The notes: a model not told the origin generated them from the letters alone. A DNA stretch of 64,000 bases from Macrotis lagotis (GCF_037893015.1 NC_133666.1:658453848-658517847); one strand, 5' to 3'. Positions 9,931-20,590 are shown, counted from the first letter of the stretch. Translations and numbers: made by a program.

Positions 9931-10180
9931 GGCCCGGGCTACGCGGCCCGGGCTACGCGGCCGGGCTACATGGCCCGGGCTACGCGGCCCGGGCTACTCG
10001 GCCGGGCTACGCGGCCCGGGCTACATGGCCCGGGCTACGCGGCCCGGGCTACGCGGCCGGGCTACATGGCCCGGGCTACGCGGCCCGGGCTACGCGGCCG
10101 GGCTACATGGCCCGGGCTACGCGGCGGGGCTACTCGGCCCGGGCTACTCGGCCCGGGCTACGCGGCCGGGCTACGCGGCC
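9931..10180. repeat. GC-rich minisatellite, 18 units of 13-14 bp
   Basis: Eighteen tandem units of consensus CCCGGGCTACGCGG, either 14 bp or 13 bp (one C lost). The trinucleotide after CTA varies: CGC, CAT and CTC forms are interspersed. The array is open in every frame and explains the repetitive ARATRPG- and GLRGRATW-like translations, which are not a real protein. It sits just upstream of the putative core promoter of the minus-strand gene. Confidence 0.95.
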
Positions 10181-10842
10181 GAGCCGGCGGATCGGACAGT
10201 CGCGCCCTCGGAAGCCGGCCGGAGCCCACCTGCCCGGCCCGAACCTCGCGCCTCCGCGAGCTGCCCCCGAGGCTCCGGCTTCCGAGGGAGGGCCCCCGGG
10301 GCAGCGCAGGGGCAGCCCGGACTGCCGGGGCGCTCTGTGGGGGCCCTGCTTGTTCCCGCGCCGCCCACGGGAGGGCAGATGCGCCGCGGGAGGCAGACCC
10401 TCCCCCGACGCCCTCCCCACCCGGGCCCGGGGGCTCCCCGCCCCCCGTTCCCGCCTCACGCGGCCACAGCCCACCTGGACGCGCCCTGGGGACTCGGGCA
10501 CCGCGCGGAGCCCGCTGCCCGGGGCCCGGCCCTCCCGGCGCTCACCGGGCTGATGCCCAAGGGGCTGCCCGGAGCTGGGGGAGGCGGGAGGAGCCTCGGG
10601 GCTCTGCTCCTGCCCCCCCCCCCCCCGCCTCTCAGTTTTACAGAAGAAACTGAGGTTTACCGGGGAGGAGTGATGGGGCCGAGCGCCCGCAGGAGCAGGA
10701 GTCCTTCACCCAACCAACCCTAGACCCCAGCGGGCTCGAGACCTCCCTGTCCTGCCTTTCCAGCACCGCTCGAAATGTCAGGTCAAGACTGGCAGGGCTT
10801 CTGGGGGGCACCTGGGCCATCCTCTTCTTTCTAAGGAAGAGG

Positions 10843-11000
10843 GGACCTGGCCAAAGGGAAGGAAGGACGTGCCCAAAGGGAAGGAAGGACCTGGCCCAAG
10901 GGGAGAAGGAAGGACCTGGCCAAAGGGGAGGAAGGACGTGTCCAAAGGGGAGAAGGAAGGACGTGCCCAAAAGGGAGAAGGAAGGACGTGCCCAAAGGAC
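10843..11000. repeat. Purine-rich minisatellite, about 7 units of 22-25 bp
   Basis: Tandem units of the type GGACSTGSCCAAAGGGGAGAAGGAA. Sub-types GGACCTGGCC and GGACGTGCCC alternate. It forms the downstream edge of the CpG island. Confidence 0.9.
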
Positions 11001-11005
11001 ACCCA

Positions 11006-11460
11006 GAGTCTTGACTGGTGGCGGGGCTGTTTCCACAGTGGGGAGCTCACAGTCTATTTGAGAGAGAAGTCATCCCTGGAGCAGTGAAACAAATGATGGG
11101 GAAGGACTATGGAACCAGACTCTTAAGTGTTGGAACTCTGAGACCACAGAATGTTCATGCAGACCCTCCTTCTCCCCCTCCTCCCAGGAAAGGGGCTGGC
11201 ACTCAGAGCCTGGAAAGGAAAGGCAGGCCAGGGGTAGATTCACCTCCCCTAAGGTTCCTAACCCTAACTCTTTAACCTATTCCTACTCCCAGTCTGGTTT
11301 GACATTTCTAATTCTGACAAATGTATATTCACCTCTCCCCCCTTTTTATTTGGATCCACCTGTGATTTCCTTCCAATGAAGAACCTCCAGTGAAGGAATT
11401 CCTTTTTCAGAGCAGAGCTAAGCAGCTGAACATTTTAGTCTTGCCCTCCCTAAGGACACA
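11006..11460. other. Intergenic DNA, no feature seen
   Basis: Unique-looking sequence. Open frames at 11018-11275 have no supporting motif. Confidence 0.5.
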
Positions 11461-11463
11461 TAA

Positions 11464-11466
<3 letters not shown>

Positions 11467-11522
<56 letters not shown>
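11467..11522. repeat. (TA)n microsatellite
   Basis: About 27 TA dinucleotides. It is followed at 11565-11690 by a CT-rich tract. Confidence 0.95.
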
Positions 11523-11526
<4 letters not shown>

Positions 11527-11564
11527 CTCAGACAAGACTTGAACCTTGGTTTTGCTGTTATCCC

Positions 11565-11690
11565 TGCTGTGCTCTCTCTCCACCTTTCCCTCTTCTCCCT
11601 TTGCCCTCCCCCCTTCTCTCCTCACTTCCCTCCCCCTCTCCCACTTCTCCCTTGCTCCTTTCCCTCCCCCTCCATCCCTCTTTCCCTCAG
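11565..11690. repeat. Polypyrimidine tract
   Basis: Almost uninterrupted C/T with TCCCTCTTCTCCC-type words. Confidence 0.85.
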
Positions 11691-11991
11691 ACACCCTTTG
11701 GAGGCAATCTGGGTGACTTGCTCAGGATCAAATAGTTTTGTCTGAGGCTGGAATTGGAATTGGTCCTCCTGAGTCCAGGCTTTGTGTTTACCCTTTTAGC
11801 TGCTGACTCTGCTGTATAGCCTCTATATATCTATACATAAAACAACTCTGGGTGGAGGGGGTCAGTGGGGCTGGCACAGTGTCTTTTAACATCCCTCTTT
11901 GCAGAATGCATGTTGTCCATCTTTCATAATTTGCACTCTGTGACTGGCCCAAGCACATCTTTTCTAGTTATGACCATATGTCCTTATTTTA

Positions 11992-12159
11992 TTTGTTTTT
12001 TTTATTTTTGTTTTTGTTTTTTGCAAAGCAAATGGGGTTAAGTGGCTTGCCCAAGGCCACACGGCTAGGTGATTATTAAGTGTCTGAGACTGGATTTGAA
12101 CCCAGGTACTCCTGACTCCAAGGCCAGTGCTTTATCCACTGCACCACCTAGCCGCCCCA
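11992..12159 (-). mobile_element. Complete short marsupial SINE with TSD
   Basis: In reverse complement the element starts GGGGCGGCTAGGTGGTGCAG and ends in TTTGCTTTGCAAAAAACAAAAAC. A perfect 16-bp duplication, ATATGTCCTTATTTTA, lies at 11976-11991 and 12160-12175. The A/B-box-bearing head and the GTGGCCTTGGGCAAGCCACTTAACCCC tail identify the WSINE1/MAR1-type family. Confidence 0.95.
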
Positions 12160-12239
12160 ATATGTCCTTATTTTAGAGAGAAGACAGGCCATTACCCAAT
12201 TCTCTATTTGCACCCAGCTTCTAAGAAATTAAGGAGATC

Positions 12240-12370
12240 AAAAGATCATGACTTTCAACTTGGAAGAGACCTCCAAGGCCATCTCGTCCAATCCTTTTAT
12301 TTTACAGATAAGGAAACTGAGTCACAGAACAGTTAGGTGATTTTCCAAAGGACACACAGGTAGTAAGAAG
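12240..12370 (-). mobile_element. MIR-like SINE remnant
   Basis: TATTTTACAGATAAGGAAACTGAGTCACAGAACAGTTAGGTGA and ACACAGGTAGTAAG in MIR order. Confidence 0.75.
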
Positions 12371-12389
12371 CATTCACATCCAGCTCTTG

Positions 12390-12432
12390 TCTGTGTGTGT
12401 ATGTGTGTGTGTGTGTGTGTATGTGTGTGTGT
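12390..12432. repeat. (TG)n microsatellite
   Basis: About 20 TG units with two TATG interruptions. Confidence 0.9.
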
Positions 12433-12629
12433 GGCTTTGATGGCCACCAGATTTAGGATGTGGGAGAGCTTGCGATGCAAGGACAGGTGTTCTCTGAAGC
12501 TTTGGAAAGCAGATTCTGGATTCCTGTACCCACAGTCTGAGATTATCTCATTATCTCAAATGAGATAATATATGCAAAGCATTTTGCAAACCTGTATAAA
12601 TACTGCCCTATTTTCATATCCTGGTTTCA

Positions 12630-12970
12630 AAGAACCACAGAATTTCTGTGGGAGGAGGAACCCCAAAAGTCATTTGGCATAGCAAGCAAATAGTCATCCA
12701 TCCTTTGTAAAGCTCTATTGAGGGGCATCCCACAAGGTGGCTTATTCCACTTTCAGACAGTCCCAGGTGGGCATCCCCCCAGATGTCAAACCCAAATCTG
12801 CCTCTGTTACTTCTCAACATTATTCTCAGTTAATTCCCAACAAGTCCTGCATTCTGGGTCCAGTCACAGCAAAACTGATCTTTCTTCCACTGGACAACCT
12901 TGCAGGTACTTAAAAGCCAGTTTCCCAAGCCTTTTCTTCTCCTAGTTAACTCAGTTTCTTCAATTGATTC
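12630..12970. mobile_element. CR1/L3-like 3' region remnant
   Basis: The text resembles the old CR1/L3 3' region: TAAAAGCCAGTTTCCCAAGCC, then CTTTTCTTCTCCTAGTTAACTCAGTTTCTTCAA. It is continued by a second block at 13520-13850. Family assignment is by recall of the general pattern only. Confidence 0.35.
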
Positions 12971-13519
12971 TTATGGGGTTTGATTTTGAATGAATGGATG
13001 AATGATTGAAAAAGCATCCCTTAATCAGTAACTTTTTGCAAAGTGTTGGAGATGCATGTAGAGGACCTGATTTCCAGGCTCCCATTTTGATTGAGGAAGA
13101 TAATAAGCTTAGGAAAGTTCAATTATGGGACAGATGGAGAGACCCTGTGATTCCTAGGGTAAAGGTAAAGGATATGTATCTTCTTTAATGTCATCTCTAT
13201 TGATAAAATCATATCATTAATAATGTTGAACCATTTGACAGTGCTATGGACTTTGGTGGTGAAGACTTTCTTTTCTGAATTTGCAGGGGAGGTAGAGGCT
13301 GCAGCACCTTGCAGAGGGAATTTCTGGTTCTTATTTCTCTACAAGGGTTATTTCCCTGGAGGATGGCTTTGGGGACTGGACTGGAAGCAGAAGGTTGATG
13401 TTCGAGAAAGAGTCGACATTAGTGAGGCGTTGAGATCGAGGATCTTAGGCTTTCTCCATTTGTGTCTAAGGGGAGGTGGTAGTCAAGGTGGTCTTCAGGT
13501 ACATATCTCCTGTCTCTCC
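12971..13519. other. Unclassified sequence between two CR1/L3-like blocks
   Basis: No gene signal seen. The frame 13223-13540 (+) has no recognisable domain. It may be a separate insertion into the older element. Confidence 0.35.
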
Positions 13520-13850
13520 TTCAAGTACCTTGTTAATTAGTCCTTTAATCATCTTTGTTGTCCTTCTCTGGGTGATTAATCCAGTTAAACAATTTTTTTT
13601 TTAAAAAACTAAATATTCACTCAGAACTGAACAAAGTACCCCAGATAGCCTGAATAGGACAAAAGGGAATAATACAACCATCACCTTCCTATTCTTGGAT
13701 GTTACCTGGTAATGGAGCTGTGGCAGGAGTAATACTATATATTAACACCTTCGTTGACATTAGGCTAATTTTACCTTAAACATTATTGAGACATCCTCAA
13801 TTCTTGCATGGTTCAGAGGGCTGAAGATTTAGGCTAATGATATCGCTCAG
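13520..13850. mobile_element. CR1/L3-like 3' region remnant
   Basis: CATCTTTGTTGTCCTTCTCTGG, then ACTGAACAAAGTACCCCAGATAGCCTGAATAGGAC and CAACCATCACCTTCCTATTCTTGGA, follow the order seen in CR1/L3 3' regions. Confidence 0.45.
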
Positions 13851-13894
13851 ACTTAAGTATGGAATATTCATTAACGATTGCTTCATTGGTGCGC

Positions 13895-14165
13895 TGTGAT
13901 GCGCAACTCAGCTGAACCCATTTCTTGTTGCTCAGTTATGTCCAACTCCTTGGGGTCCCGTTTAGGGTTTTTTTGTTGTTGTTGTTGGCAAAGATACTGA
14001 TGTGACATTTTCTCCTCCAGTTTATTTAACAGATGAGGAAACTGAAGCAGTCTGTTAAATGACTTATCCAGGGTCACACAGCTGTGTGTTTTAGATAAGT
14101 GTTGAAGGCTGAATTTGAACTCAGGTCAACCTGACCCCAGAATCCATCACTCTGTCCCCTTTTTC
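13895..14165 (-). mobile_element. Long CORE-type marsupial SINE
   Basis: In reverse complement relative to the family, the unit runs from CTCAGTTATGTCCAACTCCTTGGGGTCCCGTTTAGGG through GGCAAAGATACTGATGTGAC, CAGATGAGGAAACTGAAGCAG and GGGTCACACAGCTG to TGAATTTGAACTCAGGTC. The right-hand assembly piece begins inside this element: its first bases at 25568 match 14038. Confidence 0.85.
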
Positions 14166-14169
14166 TGCT

Positions 14170-15195
14170 ATGGATCAGTAATTCTCTTTTGGTTAGCTAT
14201 TGGATGGCCAACCGATGTTTCATTTTATTTGAGTATTGGACTGTATCAAACCTAAATGACCAGGGATGGACCAAACACAGGCCAACTGGAGGAACTGGCA
14301 TAATTAGCCTTGAAAGTGGAGGAGGGTGGTGTGCAGGAAGGTGAACTGGTCCTTTTAAGTTGATGCCTCCAGAGATTGTGGTTTCTTACTTTGAGGTGTG
14401 CTACCCACTCCTGGTGGTGATACTCTCTAGTAAAATGCAGGTGGCCATTTAGCAGGCCTATGTTCTTAAGACATGGCTACTAAAGATAACTGTAGTTAAC
14501 TGTTTTAGGCCCTCCAGTTTTGTGGAGACTTAAACCTCCTTCAAGTTCTATTGGGAGAATTTCTTCCAGACTCAGTTTATCTTCAAAGCACTCAGGAGGG
14601 ATTGAATTGTTTCAGATCAAGAAAGAGGACAAATTCAGACAAATTAGAAAAGGACAAATTCAGAATAACTGGTTTTCAGGCCTTGCTAGACTGATGACAC
14701 CTTTGAATTGCTATTGGCCACCATCAATTGCCTTGGGGAAGGTCTCCTGGAAGGGTCTTGCCAGCTTTATGGAATTCATATTTGTGCAAACTGGTTAGTT
14801 TTGAATGACTTTTGGGAAATGTCAGTGCAGCAGGACCAGCGGTCCTCCATTCTATAATTGCTTCTGGACATCGATAGCCATTGGGGGGGGGGGGGTAGAA
14901 GGTGGGGACAGACAGTGAGAGAATGAAAATCAAGGCAAATCCCTGGGATTTTAGGATTGTCCAATAGAAGTGCTGAAGGAACTCTCTGAGTCCTGTTCAT
15001 CTTTTAATTTGAAATTTGAGAGATCAACCACAATTTGTCCATGTGGATTTTATTGTGATTCTTTTGTGCAAGTCATTGAAACAATTGAAGGGACGATTCT
15101 TAAATCTCCCCAGGAGCCTAGAAACATTTCTAGGCATGGGGGTTTAGACAAATGTGCCAGTGGCATCTCATTTCACTAGCTGAGGATAGGCAGAG
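14170..15195. other. Non-coding unit preceding the polypyrimidine tract (copy 1)
   Basis: No gene is recognised. It ends with TATA-like GTTATATTTAAAAG at about 15199-15212, immediately before the polypyrimidine run. It may be the U3-like part of an LTR (see findings). A G-run of about 12 at 14884 is shorter in copy 2. Confidence 0.35.
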
Positions 15196-15212
15196 GTGTT
15201 ATATTTAAAAGT

Positions 15213-16198
15213 TTCCTCTCTTTCTCTCATTTTCCCTCTCCTCCCTCCTCTCTGTCTCTCCTTTATCTTTTCCCCTGTCTTTGTCTCCCTCTTCCTCCTC
15301 ACCCCTTCTCTCTCTCTTTGTCTCTGTCTCTCCTCTGTCTGTTTGTTTCTGGTTCTCTCTCTGTCTCCTTCCATCCCTCCATGTCTCCTCTATTTCTCTC
15401 TCTGTCTCTGTCTCCTGTTTCTCCTTTATCTCTCCCTACCTGCTCCTCATCCCTTCCCTCTCTGTCTCTCTCTCTCTCTGTCTCTCTCTCTCGCTCTTCC
15501 CCCCCTCTGTTTTTGTCTGTCTGTCTCTGTCTATCCATCTCTCTCTCCCCTCTGTCTATTTCTGGTTCTCTCTCCCTCTATCTCTCCTCTCTCTCCTCTA
15601 TTTCTCTCTCTGTCTCTTCTCTGTTTCTTCTTTATCTTTTCTCCTCTGTCTCTGTCTCCCTCCCTCCTCCTTGCCTCTTCCCTCTCTGTCTCTCTCCATC
15701 TCTCCCTTCTGTCCATCTGTTTTTAGTTCTCTCTCTCTGTCTCTTTTCCTCCCCCCATCTCTCCTCTCTGCCTCTCCTTTATATTCCCCCTCTGTCTGTT
15801 TCCTTCCATTCCCCTCACACCTTCCCTCTTTGTCTCTGTCTCTCTCTCCCCGTTTCTGATTCTTTCTTACGTCTCTCTCCCTCTATCTCTGTTTTTTCTC
15901 TTCCCCCCCAATTCTTTCTCCCTCCTCCTCTCTCCTTCTTTCTCTGTCTCTCTTCATCCCTCTGTCTCTCTCCTCTTCCCTCCTCTGCTCTTCTCTCCCT
16001 CCTTCCCCCCCTCTCCCCTACTGTCTCTGTCTCCCTCCTCCTTACCTCTTCCCTGTCTGTCTCTCATTCTCTTTGCCTCTCCCTCCCTTGTTTCACCTCT
16101 GTCTTTGTGTCCATGTCTCTGGTATCTCTCTCTCCTCTCCCCCCACCTCCCCACCTGTCTGGATTTCTTTCTCTGTCTCTCCCTGTCATATCCCTCCC
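15213..16198. repeat. About 1-kb polypyrimidine tract (copy 1)
   Basis: Nearly pure C/T with irregular TCTCTGTCTC, CTCCTC and TTTCTGGTTCTC sub-motifs that recur at intervals, so it grew by local duplication. All long Ser/Leu/Pro frames here are translations of this repeat. Copy 2 is at 26738-27736. Confidence 0.95.
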
Positions 16199-16830
16199 AG
16201 GAAGAAGACAGCACTGGACCTCAGGAGCATCTCTTCAGTCTCCCAGAAATTAATTGCTGATCTTTGTCCAGGGGGAATAAAGTCTCTGACTTTGTGATGT
16301 TTTGCATGGTTTTCTGTCTTTGACCCAGCAGAGGAGGTCAGGGTTTGCACCCTTAGGCACCTCCTGAGCACTTTTGCCAAAGGTGGGGGCAGAGTCAGGA
16401 CCTGTCCTCATGGGGCAATCAGACCCAGCAGGGGTAGTACAGTCCTCAGACCCACCAGATAAGACATAAGAGCCCAGACCCCAATCTTGTCTCTTGTCCT
16501 GCTGACACAAGGCCAGTGGGTAGTTCCCAGGGGCAGTGACCAGGGGCAATGGGTATAGTCAGACTTCAGCAACAAACAGAGAGACATTCAGAATGGCTTC
16601 CAGTGGCAAAAGGGGGTTTCCATGGGGGTTTTCTCATTTTCTGTAATGTAAAGTGGGTCAACTCTTTCACATTGCTGCTGGTGCCCCGGGAGGGCTTGGA
16701 GCCCCAAAGGTGGCATTGTTGGGAGGGAGCTTGCTTTCTGGTAATAAGGGAGAAGGTTGAAAGTGTCTAATTGGACTCCACACAGGAAGAGGAGCAATCT
16801 CTCAGAGACTTCTTATGGGATGAAGACTTT
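16199..16830. other. Unclassified, contains AATAAA just after the polypyrimidine tract
   Basis: GGGGGAATAAAGTCTCTGACTTTGTGATG at about 16271-16299 resembles an R/U5 boundary of an LTR or an mRNA 3' end. No coding exon is evident. Confidence 0.4.
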
Positions 16831-16832
16831 AT

Positions 16833-16998
16833 TGCTCTTTTGTTGTTCAGACATGTCAGTTGTATCTGACTTATTTTGGTTTATCATTTTCCTCTTCAGC
16901 TCATTTTACAGGAAAAGGAAACTGAGGCACACAGGGTTAAGTGACTTGCTCAGGGTCACACAGCTTGTAAGTGTCTGAGGCTGGATTTGAACTCAAGA
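16833..16998 (-). mobile_element. CORE-type marsupial SINE
   Basis: TTGTTGTTCAGACATGTCAGTTGTATCTGACT, TTTTACAGGAAAAGGAAACTGAGGCACACAGGGTTAAGTGACTTGC and GGCTGGATTTGAACTCAAGAAGATGAATCTT. The terminal part of the family is absent. Confidence 0.85.
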
Positions 16999-17217
16999 AG
17001 ATGAATCTTGTGGAATCTCAGTCTGTATATAGCCTTTTCTCCTACTACCAGTCCAGTTTTTGCTAAAATGAAACTCTTGTTAACTTCTGAATGACCTATC
17101 AGTTTTTCATTTTTTTCCATTATCAACCCTGAACTGAGAGAGTCAGGCCTCGGTAGCCTGGTATTACACTTTTGCCTTCTACTGAGCTCGTAGTCCACTA
17201 ACACTTCCAGACTTTTT

Positions 17218-17360
17218 TTTTTTTTTGCAAGGCAAATGGGTTAAGTGGCTTGCCCAAGGCCACATGGCTAGGTAATTATTAAGTGTCTGAGGCAGGATTT
17301 GAACTCAGGTACTCCTGACTCCAGGGCCGGTGCTTTATCCACTGTGCCACCTAGCTGCCC
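17218..17360 (-). mobile_element. Complete short marsupial SINE with TSD
   Basis: Full reverse-complement unit ending GCCACCTAGCTGCCCC. A 15-bp duplication, ACTTCCAGACTTTTT, lies at 17203-17217 and 17363-17377. Confidence 0.95.
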
Positions 17361-18280
17361 CAACTTCCAGACTTTTTATTGTATCTCTTCCATCTTATAC
17401 TTATGAAGTTGAACTTTCTGGACTCAAGGGAAAGAAATAGCATCTTGATTTCTCTGGAGCTCAGGCAACAGAAAGGATCTAAGTAGAAATCAGCCTCCCA
17501 GGCCTTCATCAAGGGTCAGACTCTCCAGCCCAGCTCTCTGATTGTCCCCCCTCTCCCTCCTTCCCTTTTACGTACAAAGCTAACTAACTAATCAGGGAGT
17601 GAGGACCTGGAAGTCAGCCGCTTCTCCTCTTCTTGCTGGCCCCTGCTTTGGTTGGCTACTTTTCCCTGGAAGATTTATGAGCTCCTGGATAGGGAGACCG
17701 AGTCTTACTGAGACTGAGGGAAGGACCCCACTTCCCTCCACACAGAGTAGATGACCAGAAAATGTTTGTTTAATTGAATTATCTTCTTTCCATTCTCTCT
17801 TCCATTTGACTGAGAGACAAAATAGAGAGAATAAATGACAGCAAATTTAGAGTCAGGTCTGTGTTTCTATCTCCCCCCCTCCCCTTCAGGGTCTTTAAAA
17901 GCCAGTTGTGGTCAAGCAAGGATTGTGATTGATCCGATTCCCATTGATCTGATTCTGGAACATTGACCTGAGGAAAGGACCTAGTACAGACAGTCCCTGG
18001 GGAGAGGCAGAGGGGGGGGACCACCTCTTGCCAGGAGACTGGCTCTATTTATTCCTTCGAGCTCTGCTTAAGGGATCATGAGCAGGGGACAAAGCAGTAG
18101 TGTACTGGTAAATATCTCACAATCTGCTTTCTGAAATAGTAAGACAAGTTTTTTAGGTTTAATTTGTATTATTAACATTTTATCCATCACTTCCTTAAGT
18201 CTAAATATCAACAATATAATAAGTTGAATTCTGATTTGTAGCATTTGCCAATTTTCATGGGGATAAATGCTCTCATGGGG
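17361..18280. other. Mostly unique DNA with a decayed L2 3' end
   Basis: At 17655-17790 the L2-like skeleton GGAAGATTTATGAGCTCCTGGATAGGG, then AATGTTTGTTTAATTGAATT, is visible in plus orientation. The remainder holds no recognised feature. Confidence 0.4.
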
Positions 18281-18289
18281 GTAATTTTT

Positions 18290-18464
18290 TAATTTTTTTA
18301 ATTTTTATTTTTTTTAGGTTTGGTTTTGCAAGGCAAATGGGGTTAAGTAGCTTGCCCAAGGCCACACAGCTAGGTAATTATTAAGTGTCTGACACCAGAT
18401 TTGAACCCAGGTACTCCTGACTCCAGTGCGGGTGCTTTATCCACTATGCCACCTAGCCGCCCCG
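18290..18464 (-). mobile_element. Complete short marsupial SINE
   Basis: TTTTGCAAGGCAAATGGGGTTAAGTAGC through GCCACCTAGCCGCCCC. Flanks GGGTAATTTTT and GGGTAAATTTT look like a slightly diverged target-site duplication. Confidence 0.9.
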
Positions 18465-18807
18465 GGTAAATTTTAGCAATGGATATAACACAGATTTGAA
18501 CTACTGCCAGCACATCCTTGGGACCCCAGGAACAGGTCAGAGAGGAATCTACATAATTCAGATTCTCCACAACATTTATTCTTCTTCTCCCCTTTCTCAG
18601 GTCTCCATCTCCTATCTGTTTTAAGCTGGATTTAAATGAATAATTAATGCCAACTGATGCCATCAAAGACTTCATTTTTTTTTTGCTTTGTGACCTCTCT
18701 CCATCAAAACAGATCACAACTCTTCCATGACTTAGTTTTTGTTATTTAGAACCTAAAATTTTACAGGTTTAGTGGGGAGCTCTTGGTGAGGCAAATCCCT
18801 TTATTGA

Positions 18808-19125
18808 GAAGGAAGGAAAGATAGAAAGAAGGAAAAGAGGTAGGGCAGGAAGAAGGAAGGGAAGGAGGGAGGAAGGAAGAAAAGAAGAAAGGGGGAGTGA
18901 ATAAGGGACAAAGGAAGGAAGGCAAGGAAGAAGAAGGGGAAGAAAGGAAGGGAGGGAGAAAAGGAAGGGAGAGAAGGAGGAAGAATGTAAGGAAGGAGGG
19001 AGAGAAGAAAGGGAAGAAGGAAGGGAGGGAGTAAGGGAGGGAGGAAAGAAGGAAGGAAGAGAAGGTAGGAGGAGTGAAGTAGGTGGAGGGAGGATAGAGG
19101 AAGGGAAGAAGGAAAGAAGGAAGGT
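18808..19125. repeat. Purine (GGAA/GAAG) tract, copy 1
   Basis: Imperfect GGAAGGAAGAAA arrays. Copy 2 carries an extra 52-bp segment at about 30437-30488 that begins with the same AGTGAATAAGGG motif. Confidence 0.95.
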
Positions 19126-19184
19126 TAAACATTAGTTAATGCTTACTATGCTAAGCATAGAAACAACAACCCTAGGAGAGAGAT

Positions 19185-19325
19185 GCTATTATTATTCTCA
19201 TTTTATCATTGAGGAAACTGAGGCAAACAGGGGTTAAGAGACTTGCCCAGGGTCCCACAGCTAGTAAGTGTTTGAGACTGGATTTGAACTCAGGTTCTTC
19301 TGATTCCAAGGCCCTGCGCTCTGTC
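19185..19325 (-). mobile_element. CORE/MIR-type SINE remnant
   Basis: ATTTTATCATTGAGGAAACTGAGGCAAACAGGGGTTAAGAGACTTGCCCAGGGTCCCACAGCTAGTAAGTG and GACTGGATTTGAACTCAGG. Confidence 0.85.
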
Positions 19326-19329
19326 TATA

Positions 19330-20100
19330 TCTTGGCTTGTAGAATCTTAGGTCAGCTTCTCTTTTCCCCTCCCAGCACAATTCCTAGGACCAGAGCCCCC
19401 ACGAGGCTGCACATATTTAACAGAATGTGCTGGTATGTGTCTGAGACAATCAGGGTGAGCAGAAGAATGTACAGATGGAGAGGGGGGGCAGCTCTGGAGA
19501 AAGAGCCCAGGGACAGAGCATTGCAAGCAGATGGAGAGGATGGGGATGCTGATAAGGCTTCTTATAGCCAGCTGCTTCCCCTAGGAGGAGCAAGCCCCTG
19601 GTGAGCCAACCAGGGCCACGGGAGGAGAGGGACTAGGACCAGATTCCTGGTGGTGAGCTGCAGAAGGAGTTCAGGAAGGAGCCACACATGAAGGAGGACC
19701 TACCTCGTCAGGGCACATCTCTGCCTCTCTAAGTGTAGGAGTCATCTTTTTATCCCTCCACCAGGTGATTCTTTAGATCAGAGTCTTGTCTCCTTCCTGA
19801 GGGGGAGGGAACTTCTAGGGCAGGACTACGCCTCATCTTTCTGTTAGGAGGTTCTGGGAAGAAAGGCCATGTCTACTCCTCAGTCTTCCCCTTCCAGATT
19901 GGTGGGAAGGAAGAGGGTCAAGAGCAAGGAAGACTGGCTTCCCCCTCCAATGCTGATTATTCTTTTGAGAATAGAGACCATATCTTTACTCTGAGACTGG
20001 GGGCTTTCTGAGCAAATGACTCAAAACAAGGGTTCTGAGGGAAGAGATTAAGCCTCCCCACCTTTAATATTGGACTGTTGTTGAGAAGAGAGTCTATATT
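19330..20100. other. Unique-looking DNA, no gene seen (copy 1)
   Basis: The plus frame through the preceding SINE to 19604 starts inside a repeat and has no domain. Copy 2 carries a 13-bp insertion at 31328-31340 relative to this segment. Confidence 0.5.
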
Positions 20101-20109
20101 CTCTCTCTC

Positions 20110-20590
20110 TTTTTTTGTAATTTGTTTTACTCTTTTAAAAATTATTTAAAATTTAATTTATGGAATAAAACAGCATTTCCATAACATAGTATAATAAAAA
20201 AGATGATTGCACATGAAATTGCAAATCTATTATGCACAGCTGGTCATTCCTTTTTATATAATAAAGTTATTGAACAACTTTCCCCCCTTTTTTAATTCCC
20301 TCCCCTCTGCCCTACTGTAGAGATAGTCACCATTAGACACAAATATATATATATGATATAAATATAATTCCATTTGTTTATTATTTTTATTTATTATATA
20401 TTATTTAATTTATATTTATTTAATATGACTATTTTATTACTTTATTCAATTAATTCTTTTAATGAATTAATTAATATATATATAATTATTCTATATATAA
20501 TTATAAGGAGTGTTCTGTGAGGAGAGGGGCCATATATTTATAAATATATATTTAGTATATGAGTACTAAATAGTATTTATATAGTGCTTT
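20110..20590 (-). mobile_element. A/T-rich L1-like 3' fragment plus AT-rich tract
   Basis: ATGGAATAAAACAGCATTTCCATAACATAGTATAATAAAAAAGATGATTGCACATG is a phrase common at marsupial LINE ends (recalled, not searched). It is followed from 20340 by TATATA and ATTTATT low-complexity DNA. Confidence 0.45.

Larger units (their letters stand above)
7740..10730. promoter_or_regulatory. CpG island, densest at about 8690-10560
   Basis: C+G is very high and CpG is frequent, in sharp contrast with the rest of the window. CCGCCC and GGGGCGGGG GC boxes are numerous. In a mammal this marks a constitutive promoter. The minus-strand exon at 9475-9594 lies inside it, which gives the direction of the associated gene. 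Long frames in all phases (for example 8712-10553 plus, 9188-10723 plus) are by-products of the lack of A/T-rich stops. Confidence 0.9.

Noticed and set aside
9931..10180. Repetitive peptide (ARATRPG-type) as a novel repeat protein
   Set aside because: A 13/14-bp unit shifts frame from unit to unit and all frames stay open. This is a property of the minisatellite, not selection for protein.
8712..10553. Very long plus-strand frames through the CpG island (613, 511, 372 and 227 codons)
   Set aside because: All six frames are open because the DNA is extremely GC-rich. Composition is Pro/Arg/Gly/Ala throughout, they run straight through the minisatellite, and the minus-strand exon has far better signals.
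11992..12159. tRNA genes suggested by box A/B-like sequences
   Set aside because: These belong to dispersed SINEs with A-rich tails and target-site duplications, not to cloverleaf-forming tRNA genes.
15196..16253. Long Ser/Leu-rich, apparently multi-pass hydrophobic proteins (also 26721-27796)
   Set aside because: Translations of a polypyrimidine tract. Frames differ between the two copies because of C/T-run indels.
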